Positions 7,539 to 16,466 of a DNA stretch of 64,000 nt are shown here, in pieces. The notes beneath the pieces were generated by a model. That model saw only the letters and a list, made by a program, of their open reading frames with translations, searched no databases and was not told where the DNA came from. Position 1 is the first letter of the stretch, and each line of letters starts with the position of its first letter. Both the position numbers and the translations under genes were made by a program. Origin of the DNA: Fictibacillus marinisediminis (GTDB lineage Bacteria; Bacillota; Bacilli; Bacillales; Fictibacillaceae); contig NZ_JAIWJX010000002.1 of the NCBI RefSeq assembly GCF_023149135.1, positions 496,001 to 560,000 of the forward strand, given 5' to 3'.

Positions 7539-9593
7539 GTGCAACTGGAAGAACGGCCGGCCTTATTGTTAAACCAGCTTTCTGCACTAAATAAACCAAC
7601 AATGTCACAGCTCATGGATCAGACAAATTTGACCAAGCGGCAGATAACGTATGATCTTGAAAAAATTAATGAATGGCTGAAGGATCGGAGTCTTCCTTCT
7701 ATTGCTTATAAACGAAGAACATGGATTGAGGTTCCGGATCGGGTAATTGATTATGCGGGCACAAAGTTAACGGGAGAGTCTTTTATATTTACGGAAGAAG
7801 AAAGGCTTTATTCCATTTTCCTATTCTTATTTATCAGAAAAGAGTATATCTCGTCAGCCCACCTTATGTCTCTCCTAAAGGTAAGTAAAAACACAGTGAT
7901 AGCTGATGTGAAAAAGGCCAATGAAATGATTAGTCCGTTTCTTGTTAAAATACATTACACAAGGGAACGGGGATACCACTTAAAAGGAACCGAGCTTGAT
8001 AAAAGGGTTCTATTAATGAATCATTTAACAAAACTTTTTCAGAAGCCGTCAGGGAAAAAAATAATTGATTATCTTGTGAAAAAAGCAGGTTATGAACTTA
8101 GAGCTGATTATATGATCACTCTTCTTCAGTCCCTTGAAAGGGATTCTAATCTCCAATTTGTGGAAGAACGGCTGCACCAGTTTGCTCATTTTCTTCAGTT
8201 CTATTATATCCGGCTTCTGGAAAAAAAGGTTGTCCGTCTTCATCCTGATGAAATTGAGATTCTGAAACAAGACCATTTAATAGAAACAGCTAAACAAATG
8301 ATTCACCTTTTAGAGCTGGATACCGTTGAATCAGAAATTGCCTACCTTGTCATTCAGCTATTGGGCCTTTCGTTGGGGAATGCATCGGTTATCCAGGATG
8401 ATTACGATCTGCTGCTGCGAATATGTGAAAGGCTTGTAACAGAATTTGAATCCAAGGCCTGTATTTCATTTGAAGAAAAGAATACAGTCGTGGAAACACT
8501 GTATCAGCACCTTAAACCAGCTTATTACCGGATGAAGTACCGAATACCCATTCATAATCCTTTGCTTGAACAGATCCGGGAAGAACATAAGGAGCTTTAC
8601 ACCATTGTAAAAGAACTGCTTGAACCCGTGGAAGTCCTTCTTAATATTTCAGTACCGGAAGAAGAAGTAGGGTTTATTACCATCCATTTTGGAGCTTTGC
8701 TTGAAAAACCAAAGCAAATTGCGGCTAGAAAAAAGAGAGCGTTGGTGGTTTGTCCAAGCGGAATCAGTTCTTCGCTGATGGTAAAGCATCAGCTCGAATC
8801 CCTGTTTTCAGAGATTACGATTGACCGTACTATGTCATTGCAAGAGTTTAAGCATTGCCAGCTCTCCAATTTTGATCTTATTTTCTCGACCGTACAGCTT
8901 CACACAAAGAAACGTTATTTTCTGGTGAAACCGATAATGACACCTGTTGAAAAAAGTACGCTTCTCAACGAGGTTTATCAGTTTTTATTTGGAACACAAT
9001 ACGAACCTGTCACAACAAAGGAAATACTCAAGATCATGGAAGGTTACGTTAATTTCATTGATAAGGACGGGTTGAAGCAGGCTTTAAGCCAATTCATGTT
9101 TCAAAAAAGGACCAACGTAAACAGGAGGAACAGACCAGTGCTAAGTGATTTGATTACAAGTGAAACCATTCAATTTGCTGAACAGCTTCCAGACTGGGAG
9201 GAAGCGATAAAAGAAGCAGCTCAGCCGCTGCTCTCGAAAGGGGCGATTGAGTCTTCATACATCGATGCCATGATAGAGAATGTATACACAATGGGGCCAT
9301 ATGTCATTTTGGGTCAGGAAATTGCAATACCCCATGCACGTCCGGAAATGGGAGTCAATCAGGTGGGTATGAGTTTTTTGAAGCTGGAGCATCCGGTTTA
9401 CTTTTTAAACGATGACAAGCATCCAGTGTCCTTATTATTTTGTATAGCTGCGATCGATAATACGACCCATCTGCAGGCTCTATCACAGCTTACTAAGCTT
9501 TTGAGCAATAAAGACAATGTCAAACGATTGAAAACGATGAAGAGTGTTGAAGAAATCATGGAATTAATACAAGAGTATTCCAAAGCAGTTTAG
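7539..9593 (+). CDS. PRD-containing transcriptional activator with EIIB- and EIIA-like domains (MtlR/UlaR-type)
   Basis: 684 aa, full length for the BglG/MtlR activator class. Order: N-terminal HTH domains (about 10-75 and 85-135), PRD1 (about 175-285), PRD2 (about 290-395, with HLKPAYYRMKYRI and EVGFITIHFG histidines), a GatB-like EIIB domain from about 400 with a Cys at residue 405 in CPSGISSS, and an EIIA type-2 domain (about 535-680) with His 599 in AIPHARPEMG. Such proteins sense PTS phosphorylation and switch on the adjacent sugar operon. The EIIA domain may also serve as the missing EIIA of the transporter. Start: GTG 7539 with AGGAGGG; nearby ATGs are out of frame. The EIIB gene follows 20 bp later. 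Confidence 0.88.
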   Translation: MQLEERPALLLNQLSALNKPTMSQLMDQTNLTKRQITYDLEKINEWLKDRSLPSIAYKRRTWIEVPDRVIDYAGTKLTGESFIFTEEERLYSIFLFLFIRKEYISSAHLMSLLKVSKNTVIADVKKANEMISPFLVKIHYTRERGYHLKGTELDKRVLLMNHLTKLFQKPSGKKIIDYLVKKAGYELRADYMITLLQSLERDSNLQFVEERLHQFAHFLQFYYIRLLEKKVVRLHPDEIEILKQDHLIETAKQMIHLLELDTVESEIAYLVIQLLGLSLGNASVIQDDYDLLLRICERLVTEFESKACISFEEKNTVVETLYQHLKPAYYRMKYRIPIHNPLLEQIREEHKELYTIVKELLEPVEVLLNISVPEEEVGFITIHFGALLEKPKQIAARKKRALVVCPSGISSSLMVKHQLESLFSEITIDRTMSLQEFKHCQLSNFDLIFSTVQLHTKKRYFLVKPIMTPVEKSTLLNEVYQFLFGTQYEPVTTKEILKIMEGYVNFIDKDGLKQALSQFMFQKRTNVNRRNRPVLSDLITSETIQFAEQLPDWEEAIKEAAQPLLSKGAIESSYIDAMIENVYTMGPYVILGQEIAIPHARPEMGVNQVGMSFLKLEHPVYFLNDDKHPVSLLFCIAAIDNTTHLQALSQLTKLLSNKDNVKRLKTMKSVEEIMELIQEYSKAV

Positions 9594-9613
9594 TTGAAGG
9601 GGAGGCAGATGTA

Positions 9614-9895
9614 ATGAGAATTTTAGCCATTTGCGGTTCAGGTTTAGGAAGCAGCTTTATTCTGGAAATGAACGTTCAGGAAATCATTAAAGAGCTCGGT
9701 GTGACAGGCGTGGAGGTAAGCCATTCTGATTTAAGTTCGGCCACCCCTGATATGGCAGATCTATTTATAGCTGCCAGGGATATCGCGGAAAGTGCCACCC
9801 ACTTAGGAGAGGTTGTAGTTATTGACAGCATTATTGATATGGATGGAATCCGGGAGAAATTAAGAGAAGAGTTTACCAAAAAAGGAATGCTCTAG
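9614..9895 (+). CDS. PTS ascorbate-type (SgaB/UlaB) subunit IIB
   Basis: 93 aa, normal EIIB length. The phosphorylated cysteine is Cys 7 in ICGSGLGSSF, the P-loop-like motif of lactose/ascorbate/galactitol EIIB proteins. It relays phosphate from EIIA to the sugar during import through the EIIC encoded next, 21 bp downstream. A GGGGAGG ribosome site precedes ATG 9614. Confidence 0.9.
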   Translation: MRILAICGSGLGSSFILEMNVQEIIKELGVTGVEVSHSDLSSATPDMADLFIAARDIAESATHLGEVVVIDSIIDMDGIREKLREEFTKKGML

Positions 9896-9916
9896 AGCAT
9901 AAAGGGGGAACTGGAA

Positions 9917-11287
9917 ATGGGTGAAAGATTTCTTAAATTGATGATGGACATTCTGAGTCAGCCTGCTGTTCTTGTTGCGTTAATTTCTTTTATAGGTCTG
10001 CTTCTTCAGAAAAAACCAGCGAGTGAAGTTGTAAAAGGAACAACAAAGTCTTTCCTTGGCTTTCTTGTTATTGCTGCAGGGGCCAATATCCTGGTTGGGG
10101 CACTGGATCCATTCGGAAAAATGTTTCAGGAAGCCTTTCATGTAAATGGGGTTGTTCCCAATAATGAAGCCATTGTAGCGATGGCACTGACAAAGTACGG
10201 ATCGGCAACGGCCTTAATCATGTTTTTTGGGATGATTGCCAACATACTGGTGGCTAGATTTACTCGATTAAAGTATATCTTTCTGACAGGACATCACACG
10301 TTATACATGGCTTGCATGATTGCTATCATCTTAGTTGTTTCAGGATTAAAAGGAATAGGTCTGATTATTGTAGGTTCCATTGCCCTTGGTTTAACGATGG
10401 CAGTATTTCCGGCTATGACCCAGCCATTTATGCGGAAAATAGTAGGGAACGATAATGTAGGCTTTGGACACTTCTCGTCTCTTGGCTATATTCTTTCAGG
10501 ATTGGTAGGGAAAGTAGTTGGAAAGGGATCTCGTTCTACTGAAAAAATCAACTTCCCTAAAGGCCTTGCTTTTCTTCGTGACAGTTCGGTTACTATTGCC
10601 CTAACGATGACGATTCTTTACTTGGTGATTGCGCTGTTTGCTGGCCCTTCATATGTTGAAAAAGAATTAAGTAATGGAACACATTACCTTGTCTTTGCTG
10701 TAATCCAGGCGGTAACCTTTGCTGCTGGGGTATTCGTCATCCTTTCGGGTGTTCGACTTGTACTGGCTGAAATTGTACCGGCATTTAAAGGGATTTCTAC
10801 TAAACTGGTACCCAATTCCAAACCTGCGCTTGATTGTCCAATTGTATTTCCTTATGCACCTAATGCGGTATTGATTGGTTTCTTCTGCAGCTTTTTGGGT
10901 GGAATTGTTGGCATGGCGATATTGGGCTGGGCTGGTGCGGTAATCATATTGCCAGGAGTGGTACCTCATTTCTTCACAGGAGCTACAGCAGGTGTATTCG
11001 GTAATGCAACCGGCGGTATACGCGGGGCAACAATTGGCTCGTTTGCTAACGGCCTGCTCATTACATTCTTGCCTGTTTTTCTGCTTCCAGTACTGGGGGA
11101 TCTCGGTTTTGCCAATACCACCTTCTCAGACAGCGATTTTGGCGGAACAGGAATCATACTAGGAAACGTGGCCGATTCATTCGGTGCAACGGGTGTTACG
11201 ATCCTTGTGGCAGCTGTGTTAGTTATTGCCGTTCTCTTCGGTTTACGAAAAAAACCACAAAGTGAAAAGGAAGAGATTTCAGCTTGA
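9917..11287 (+). CDS. PTS ascorbate-type (UlaA/SgaT) subunit IIC
   Basis: 456 aa, polytopic with about 11-12 membrane helices, the size of UlaA. EIIC of the ascorbate superfamily forms the membrane channel that moves the sugar while EIIB phosphorylates it. Glycine-rich loops such as GATAGVFGNATGG and GGTGIILGNVADS are typical of UlaA. The substrate is not necessarily ascorbate: no UlaG lactonase or UlaD/E/F gene is present, and the following genes are transketolase halves. A GGGGGAA ribosome site precedes the start. Confidence 0.88.
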   Translation: MGERFLKLMMDILSQPAVLVALISFIGLLLQKKPASEVVKGTTKSFLGFLVIAAGANILVGALDPFGKMFQEAFHVNGVVPNNEAIVAMALTKYGSATALIMFFGMIANILVARFTRLKYIFLTGHHTLYMACMIAIILVVSGLKGIGLIIVGSIALGLTMAVFPAMTQPFMRKIVGNDNVGFGHFSSLGYILSGLVGKVVGKGSRSTEKINFPKGLAFLRDSSVTIALTMTILYLVIALFAGPSYVEKELSNGTHYLVFAVIQAVTFAAGVFVILSGVRLVLAEIVPAFKGISTKLVPNSKPALDCPIVFPYAPNAVLIGFFCSFLGGIVGMAILGWAGAVIILPGVVPHFFTGATAGVFGNATGGIRGATIGSFANGLLITFLPVFLLPVLGDLGFANTTFSDSDFGGTGIILGNVADSFGATGVTILVAAVLVIAVLFGLRKKPQSEKEEISA

Positions 11288-11314
11288 TGCTAGTACCAAT
11301 ATAGGAGGTTTTCT

Positions 11315-12166
11315 ATGAGTCATGCAATTTCCGAAATTGAACAGCTTAGGGATGAAATTCGTTTAAAAACGTTAAAGGAACTCTATCATTTGGGCTTTGG
11401 CCATTATGGAGGAAGTTTGTCGATTGTTGAAACTCTGGCTGTGTTGTATGGTGGCGTCATGAAGATTGACCCTGCCAACCCCAGGTGGGAGGACCGGGAT
11501 TATTTTATCCTATCTAAAGGCCACGGTGGTCCAGCTTATTATGCGGCATTAGCATTAAAGGGATTTTTCCCGGAAGAGGTGCTATACACTCTTAATCAGA
11601 ACGGGACATCATTGCCTTCTCATCCTGACCGAAACCTTACACCGGGAGTGGATATGACAACAGGTTCTCTTGGCCAGGGGATTTCTGCAGCGGTTGGAGT
11701 GGCGCTTTCTCATAAGCTGTCAGGGAATTCTAATCGCACGTATTGCATTGTAGGTGACGGTGAATTAAATGAGGGGCAGTGCTGGGAGGCATTTCAGTTT
11801 GCTGCGCATCACAAATTGAACCACCTTTCTGTTTTTGTAGATGATAATAAAAAGCAGCTCGACGGATTAACAAAGGATATTATAGATCCAATCGATTTTG
11901 CTGAAAAGTTCAAGGCCTTTGGATTCTATACCCTTAAAGTAGACGGAAGCTCCATTCAGGAAATTTATGATGCTATTAAGCTTGGAAAGACACAAAATGA
12001 AAAACCGGTTGCCATTATATTAGATACGATAAAAGGTCAGGGTGTCCCATATCTTGAAACAAAGGCAGCCAATCACCACATCCGTCCGAATGCTGAGGAT
12101 GAAGCGGCCATACTTGAAGCTATAGCAGAACTTGAGAGAAGGATGGAAAGGACGGTAACAGGATGA
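11315..12166 (+). CDS. Transketolase, N-terminal (TPP-binding) subunit
   Basis: 283 aa, the length of split transketolase N-subunits. The thiamine-diphosphate motif is clear: GDGELNEGQCWEAFQF from about 150, ending in the DDNKKQ segment. SKGHGGPAYYAALA and GSLGQGISAAVG are transketolase active-site loops. Acts with the next gene product as one cytoplasmic enzyme, transferring two-carbon units between ketose and aldose phosphates. Its position 27 bp after the EIIC gene implies that the imported sugar enters the pentose-phosphate pool. The end overlaps the next start by 4 bp. Confidence 0.9.
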   Translation: MSHAISEIEQLRDEIRLKTLKELYHLGFGHYGGSLSIVETLAVLYGGVMKIDPANPRWEDRDYFILSKGHGGPAYYAALALKGFFPEEVLYTLNQNGTSLPSHPDRNLTPGVDMTTGSLGQGISAAVGVALSHKLSGNSNRTYCIVGDGELNEGQCWEAFQFAAHHKLNHLSVFVDDNKKQLDGLTKDIIDPIDFAEKFKAFGFYTLKVDGSSIQEIYDAIKLGKTQNEKPVAIILDTIKGQGVPYLETKAANHHIRPNAEDEAAILEAIAELERRMERTVTG

Positions 12167-13125
12167 TTGAATCAGCAGCTGCATCCTATGAAGTGGAAAA
12201 TGTTGAAATGAGGCAGGCATATGCCAGCACTCTGCTTGAACTGGCAAAACAAAATCCAAACATCATTGCACTGGAAGCTGACCTCATGAGTTCCATTTCT
12301 ACCAATAAAATTCAAGAGCAAATACCAAATCAGCTTATTAATTGTGGCATCATGGAAGCAAATATGATGGGGATAGCTGCCGGGCTGGCGTTGACTGGGA
12401 AAATTCCTTTTCTTCATACATTTGCTCAGTTTGCTACCCGCCGTGCTTTTGATCAGTTGTTTGTATCAGGGGGATATGCCAGGTTAAATTTAAAAATTTT
12501 AGGTTCGGATTCAGGAGTAACCGCGGAACATAATGGTGGAACACATATGGCTTTCGAAGATCTTGGTCTTCTTCGTCTCATCCCGAATGCAGTTGTATAC
12601 GAAGCAAGTGACTCCACCATGCTGTCCTATTTACTCCGTAAAGTTTCCGGTGAATATGGTGTGCACTATATACGGACAATGCGGAAAGCAGCCGTGAGAA
12701 TTTACAATTTTGGTGAGACATTTGAAGAGGGAAAAGGGAAGCTTCTTCGTGAAGGAGGAGATGCCACTATCATCGCTAGTGGAATTATGGTGGCTGAGGC
12801 TTTAAAGGCTGCTGATATCCTCCATGATAATGGAGTCCAGGCAACGGTTATCGATATGTATTCAATTAAGCCGATTGATAAAGAGTTAATTATAAAGTAT
12901 GCAAAGAAAACAGGTGCAATCGTAACAGCAGAAAACCATAATGTAATAGGAGGACTGGGGAGTGCCGTTGCTGAAGTATTAAGCGAGCATTGTCCTGTGC
13001 CTTTGAGAAGGATTGGCGTCAAGGAACAGTTTGGCCAGGTAGGTAAAACGGAATATTTGAAGGAAGTATACAACCTGACGGCAAAGAATATTGTAGAATC
13101 TGTAAGAGAGTTGAAATCACAGTGA
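12163..13125 (+). CDS. Transketolase, C-terminal subunit
   Basis: 320 aa. Pyrimidine-binding domain (about 15-170; FLHTFAQFATRRAFDQ and GGTHMAFEDLG are typical) followed by the transketolase C-terminal domain (about 190-310; TVIDMYSIKPID and ENHNVIGGLGSAV). Completes the split transketolase with the upstream gene, to which it is coupled by ATGA. It ends the operon; a perfect terminator hairpin overlaps its stop codon. Confidence 0.9.
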   Translation: MIESAAASYEVENVEMRQAYASTLLELAKQNPNIIALEADLMSSISTNKIQEQIPNQLINCGIMEANMMGIAAGLALTGKIPFLHTFAQFATRRAFDQLFVSGGYARLNLKILGSDSGVTAEHNGGTHMAFEDLGLLRLIPNAVVYEASDSTMLSYLLRKVSGEYGVHYIRTMRKAAVRIYNFGETFEEGKGKLLREGGDATIIASGIMVAEALKAADILHDNGVQATVIDMYSIKPIDKELIIKYAKKTGAIVTAENHNVIGGLGSAVAEVLSEHCPVPLRRIGVKEQFGQVGKTEYLKEVYNLTAKNIVESVRELKSQ

Positions 13126-13156
13126 AAGCAAACCGAACAGGTTTGCTTTTTTTCTG
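13125..13156 (+). terminator. Terminator of the PTS/transketolase operon
   Basis: Perfect 10-bp stem AAAGCAAACC / GGTTTGCTTT, 5-nt loop, followed by a run of T. Confidence 0.85.
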
Positions 13157-13412
13157 TTGGTTCATGTTGTTGTTTTGGTAGGGTGTGATGGAACTGCCGT
13201 CTTATCATCGCCAGCTATCACCCCTTATTTTTGGAGAAAAAGACTTTAGGGCCTCTTTTAAGCATCAGTATGGGATGCCCAATAGGGTTGAAAATCGATT
13301 TAAGGAATTCTTACCATGTATAATTAATAAAAAGAGTTAATATATCCCATTCAAACAAAAGGTATTTATGGAATAATATGACTTGTGTTTATTGCCAAAG
13401 GAGGAGAATTCC

Positions 13413-14015
13413 ATGAAATTCGTTAAGTCAATTTTGGTTTCAGCTTTATTATTTTCAATGTTTCTTGCTTATGGACCCAGTTCGGCAGAAGCTGCAAAAG
13501 TGAAAGGTTTTGATTACAAGCCTGGCGATGTACTAATCACCAAATCGTATAGTTCATACAAACTGGTAGGCCATGCTGGAATTGTGCTGCCTGACGGAAA
13601 GAATGTACTTTTTACAAGTACCAGCAACAACAAAAAGCCTTACGTTTGGAGTATCAGCAAATGGCTGGATCACTATGATACAACCAAGGTAGTCCGGCAT
13701 AAGAGTACTGCTGTAGCAGGAAAAGCAGCGAAGAACGCTTATGATAATTACTGGAAAACAGGTGCCAAGTATAAAAACAGTACATACAAGGTTTCTACTG
13801 ATCCTACAAATAGAAAATATCTTTATTGTTCTGAAATAGTTTGGCAGGCTTACTACTATGGAGCAGGTGTTGATTACCAAATGAAAATGTGGAATCAAGG
13901 GACTTCAAGGTACATTTATGTTAGGCCATCCATAGTAAAACCGTATTTTTATGTGGACACAGAATTACAAAAGCACAATGGATTTTCTACGGTGAAAAAA
14001 ATCAACTGGAATTAA
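13413..14015 (+). CDS. Secreted permuted papain-like (YiiX/YaeF, C92-type) protein
   Basis: 200 aa. Signal peptide at 1-27 (cut near AEAA). The mature part begins with KPGDVLIT, then VGHAGIV (candidate catalytic His) and later YCSEIVWQAYY (candidate catalytic Cys, about residue 145). This His-before-Cys order and the GD..I/GHAGI patterns fit the permuted NlpC/P60 (peptidase C92) group, which act as amidases or lipid/peptidoglycan hydrolases. It is exported, so the cell wall is the likely site of action. Start: ATG 13413, with AAAGGAGGAG 7 bases upstream. The frame extends further 5' but without a ribosome site. Monocistronic. Confidence 0.75.
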   Translation: MKFVKSILVSALLFSMFLAYGPSSAEAAKVKGFDYKPGDVLITKSYSSYKLVGHAGIVLPDGKNVLFTSTSNNKKPYVWSISKWLDHYDTTKVVRHKSTAVAGKAAKNAYDNYWKTGAKYKNSTYKVSTDPTNRKYLYCSEIVWQAYYYGAGVDYQMKMWNQGTSRYIYVRPSIVKPYFYVDTELQKHNGFSTVKKINWN

Positions 14016-14016
14016 G

Positions 14017-14059
14017 AAAATAAGAAAAAGCAGACAACAAGTCTGCTTTTTCTTATTTT
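14017..14059. terminator. Bidirectional terminator between convergent genes
   Basis: Perfect 19-bp arms (14017-14035 and 14041-14059) around a 5-nt AACAA loop, A-rich on one side and T-rich on the other, so it works on both strands. The minus-strand gene stops within it. Confidence 0.9.
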
Positions 14060-16209
14060 TATTTGCTGATGGTATTATAAGCAGGAATATCCAAAATAAG
14101 TTTATAGGATGAAAGCAGTTTGTAAAGATTGTACATCTGGGTCGTCTGTTTGGAGGCCCACCCGATATCGCTTGCATATTGATGAGTGGCTTTGCCTGTT
14201 AGTGACGCAGCTAACGGATTCCATCTCATTTTATAGAGCGTATCCTGTCCAGCCTGGATATAGCCATTGGATATAAATTGTGCTCCGCCAATAATGGCAG
14301 CATCGGGGGTAAACCATCCCTTATCATAAGCGTATTTTGCCCCCATGTTAATAGGATCGCTGTCAACCGCTCCAATTCCATACATATTGTAAACCATCTG
14401 GCCATTATAGAGGATTCCGTTTGCCAGCTTGGATGTACCGTTGCCAGTTTCAAGAAGTGCATGGGAGATCAGGTAGATTTCATTTACTCCATATGCTTTA
14501 CCTGCCTCAATGAACGCATCTGCCTTTCCTGCAAGAATACCTTTGCCTGCAAGGATCCGATCATTGACTTCACTGTTAAGAACACTTGCACTTTGAGAGA
14601 GCTTTAAAAATTGTAAGGACTTTACCGTATCGCCCTTAAAATTGTTAACGTCCAAATAATATTTTACGTCATCAGGGCTCGCATTGACCCACTTGTTATT
14701 GTAGATCACTTGATACCAGTTGTAGCCGTCAGCGCCTTTCACGGTGTTAACGATCTGAAGGATGTCCCCGTTGCTGACATTGCCTACTGCCCAGTACTGG
14801 TCTCCGGCACCGCCTCTGACGCGCCAGCCGGTTCCATCAACAATTCCGGATGTACTGCTTGTCAGATCAAGTGCATCTTCGCGGATAAACGTATTGTACT
14901 TTTTATCGGTCAGAGGGTTTACCTTCATCTGAATGGCTACCATCTCATCCAATGTCTTTCCGTAGGCAGTATTTGTGATACCAGGTGTTGCTTCTACCTG
15001 ATCCACCAGGTAAGAGGAGCTGACATAGCCGGTTTTTCCGCTTGCGGATACTTTGGCCCAGCCTTTGGTCTCTGAATGAACGGTAACTGGCGTGTTGTGT
15101 TTAAGAACGGCCATTACGGAATAGGTAGTGGCCGGGCCTGAACGCATGTTAAGGCTGGAGCCGACCTTCACAAACTTAATGATCGTCTTTGCTGGCTCAG
15201 CCGGTTTGCTGACTACCGGTTTTGTAGCAGAAAGGTAGCTTGTATTGACATATCCATCTTTGTTATTGGCCTTGATCTTGGCCCATCCTTTTGATTCGGA
15301 ATAGACGGTAACTTCCAGGCCATTTACTAGTTTGGTGATGATGGCTGCATTTGCAGAAGGGCTTTTCCTAAGATTAAGTGTATCGGATGTTACCTTTACA
15401 TATTTGGTTGTCGTCTTAGGGGCAGCAGGCTTGGGTGCACTAACCACCGGCTTTTTGGCAGAAAGGTACACGGAGCTGACATACCCGTTTTTGCCATTGG
15501 CTTTGATTTTGGCCCACCCTTTCGACTCGGTATATACCGTAACAGCCAAACCATTCTTTAGTTTCGTTACGGCCGTTGAACTGGCGGAGGCACTTTTTCT
15601 CAGCGTGAGAGTGTCTCCTGATTTCACCATAACATATTTCGTAACGGTTTTCGGTTTAGGTGCTGCAGTGGTGGCTGCTGGTTTGGAGGTGGACAAATAA
15701 GCCGAGCTGACGTAGCCGATTTTTCCGCTTGCTGCAATTTTAGACCAGCCTTTTGATTGGGAATAAAATGTAACCTTTGTTCCTTTTGCTAATTTGACGA
15801 TGACCGTTGCACTGGATGAAGCGCTTTTGCGCATATTCAACGTGCCCTGGGTCACTTTTACATACTTAATGGCAGTTGTAGGTTTAGCGGCACTTATCGT
15901 GGTTTTGGTGGTTGAAGGCTTGGAAACCAGATATTTTGAACTGACATAGCCATACTTCCCGTTGTATTTGAGCCTAGCCCATCCTTTGCTTTCAGAATAG
16001 ACGATTACTTTGTTGCCTTTTACGAGCTTGCCAATGACGGCTGACTTTGTCGTTGCGCTTTTACGCAAGTTCAGGCTTGAGCTTGCACTGACATTCACAT
16101 ACTTTGTTTTTAACTCCTGAGCGGACACGGGATTGGCATGTATACCCTGGTATAAAGCGGCTGTGGTTAGTACGGCAAAACAAAACCCCGGAATTGCTAG
16201 CTTTTTCAT
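14059..16209 (-). CDS. Secreted N-acetylglucosaminidase (autolysin) with five SH3 domains
   Basis: 716 aa, secreted (signal peptide 1-29). Five bacterial SH3 repeats of about 65 residues lie at roughly 35-97, 113-178, 190-255, 266-330 and 340-405, each with LNLRKS or LNMRS and SKGWAKI/GYVSS motifs. A further SH3-like stretch follows (about 445-515). The C-terminal 140 residues are a glucosaminidase domain of the LytD/LytG type; ALLETGNGTS carries the expected catalytic Glu. It should cut glycan strands between GlcNAc and MurNAc in vegetative cells. The ATG has an AGGAGATTG ribosome site. A sigma-D-type promoter lies about 65 bp upstream, as expected for motility-linked autolysins. Confidence 0.88.
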   Translation of the reverse strand: MKKLAIPGFCFAVLTTAALYQGIHANPVSAQELKTKYVNVSASSSLNLRKSATTKSAVIGKLVKGNKVIVYSESKGWARLKYNGKYGYVSSKYLVSKPSTTKTTISAAKPTTAIKYVKVTQGTLNMRKSASSSATVIVKLAKGTKVTFYSQSKGWSKIAASGKIGYVSSAYLSTSKPAATTAAPKPKTVTKYVMVKSGDTLTLRKSASASSTAVTKLKNGLAVTVYTESKGWAKIKANGKNGYVSSVYLSAKKPVVSAPKPAAPKTTTKYVKVTSDTLNLRKSPSANAAIITKLVNGLEVTVYSESKGWAKIKANNKDGYVNTSYLSATKPVVSKPAEPAKTIIKFVKVGSSLNMRSGPATTYSVMAVLKHNTPVTVHSETKGWAKVSASGKTGYVSSSYLVDQVEATPGITNTAYGKTLDEMVAIQMKVNPLTDKKYNTFIREDALDLTSSTSGIVDGTGWRVRGGAGDQYWAVGNVSNGDILQIVNTVKGADGYNWYQVIYNNKWVNASPDDVKYYLDVNNFKGDTVKSLQFLKLSQSASVLNSEVNDRILAGKGILAGKADAFIEAGKAYGVNEIYLISHALLETGNGTSKLANGILYNGQMVYNMYGIGAVDSDPINMGAKYAYDKGWFTPDAAIIGGAQFISNGYIQAGQDTLYKMRWNPLAASLTGKATHQYASDIGWASKQTTQMYNLYKLLSSYKLILDIPAYNTISK

Positions 16210-16273
16210 CTCAATCTCCTCTGCACATCATTCTAAAATCAAAACGTTTCACAATTGTTTGATTCATAGATGT

Positions 16274-16301
16274 GTATCGGCAAATGGTCTAAATTGTTTT
16301 A
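16274..16301 (-). promoter_or_regulatory. Sigma-D promoter of the glucosaminidase gene
   Basis: On the minus strand TAAA, 16 bp, then GCCGATAC (plus-strand 16298-16301 and 16274-16281). The Bacillus sigma-D consensus is TAAA-N(14-16)-GCCGATAT, so 11 of 12 specified bases match with allowed spacing. Transcription would start near 16267, leaving a ~58-nt leader. Confidence 0.75.
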
Positions 16302-16466
16302 TTACATTTAGTTAACAATTCGATAAAATAGTTCTATTTTAGTAGTTAAATAACAAGGGATTCTAATAGTTCTGGGGAAATAGTACCTAACAGGAAATAG
16401 GGGCTCTTACAACTTTTGTGATGGCATTGCTCGATTCTACTCTAAAAATAATGGGAGGAAGAATGA

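Noticed and set aside
12702..13208. 168-codon minus-strand frame opposite the transketolase C-subunit
   Set aside because: Lies entirely antisense to a clear gene and its terminator; composition is that of a shadow frame.
13188..13340. 50-codon plus-strand ORF (begins MELPSYHRQLSP) in the gap before the C92-like gene
   Set aside because: Only a weak GGTAGGG ribosome site, no family, and its 3' end contains a TATAAT-like element that more likely serves the next gene. Length is within chance expectation.
14990..16100. DNA-level repeats of ~200-230 bp
   Set aside because: These are the coding repeats for the five SH3 domains, not an independent repeat element.
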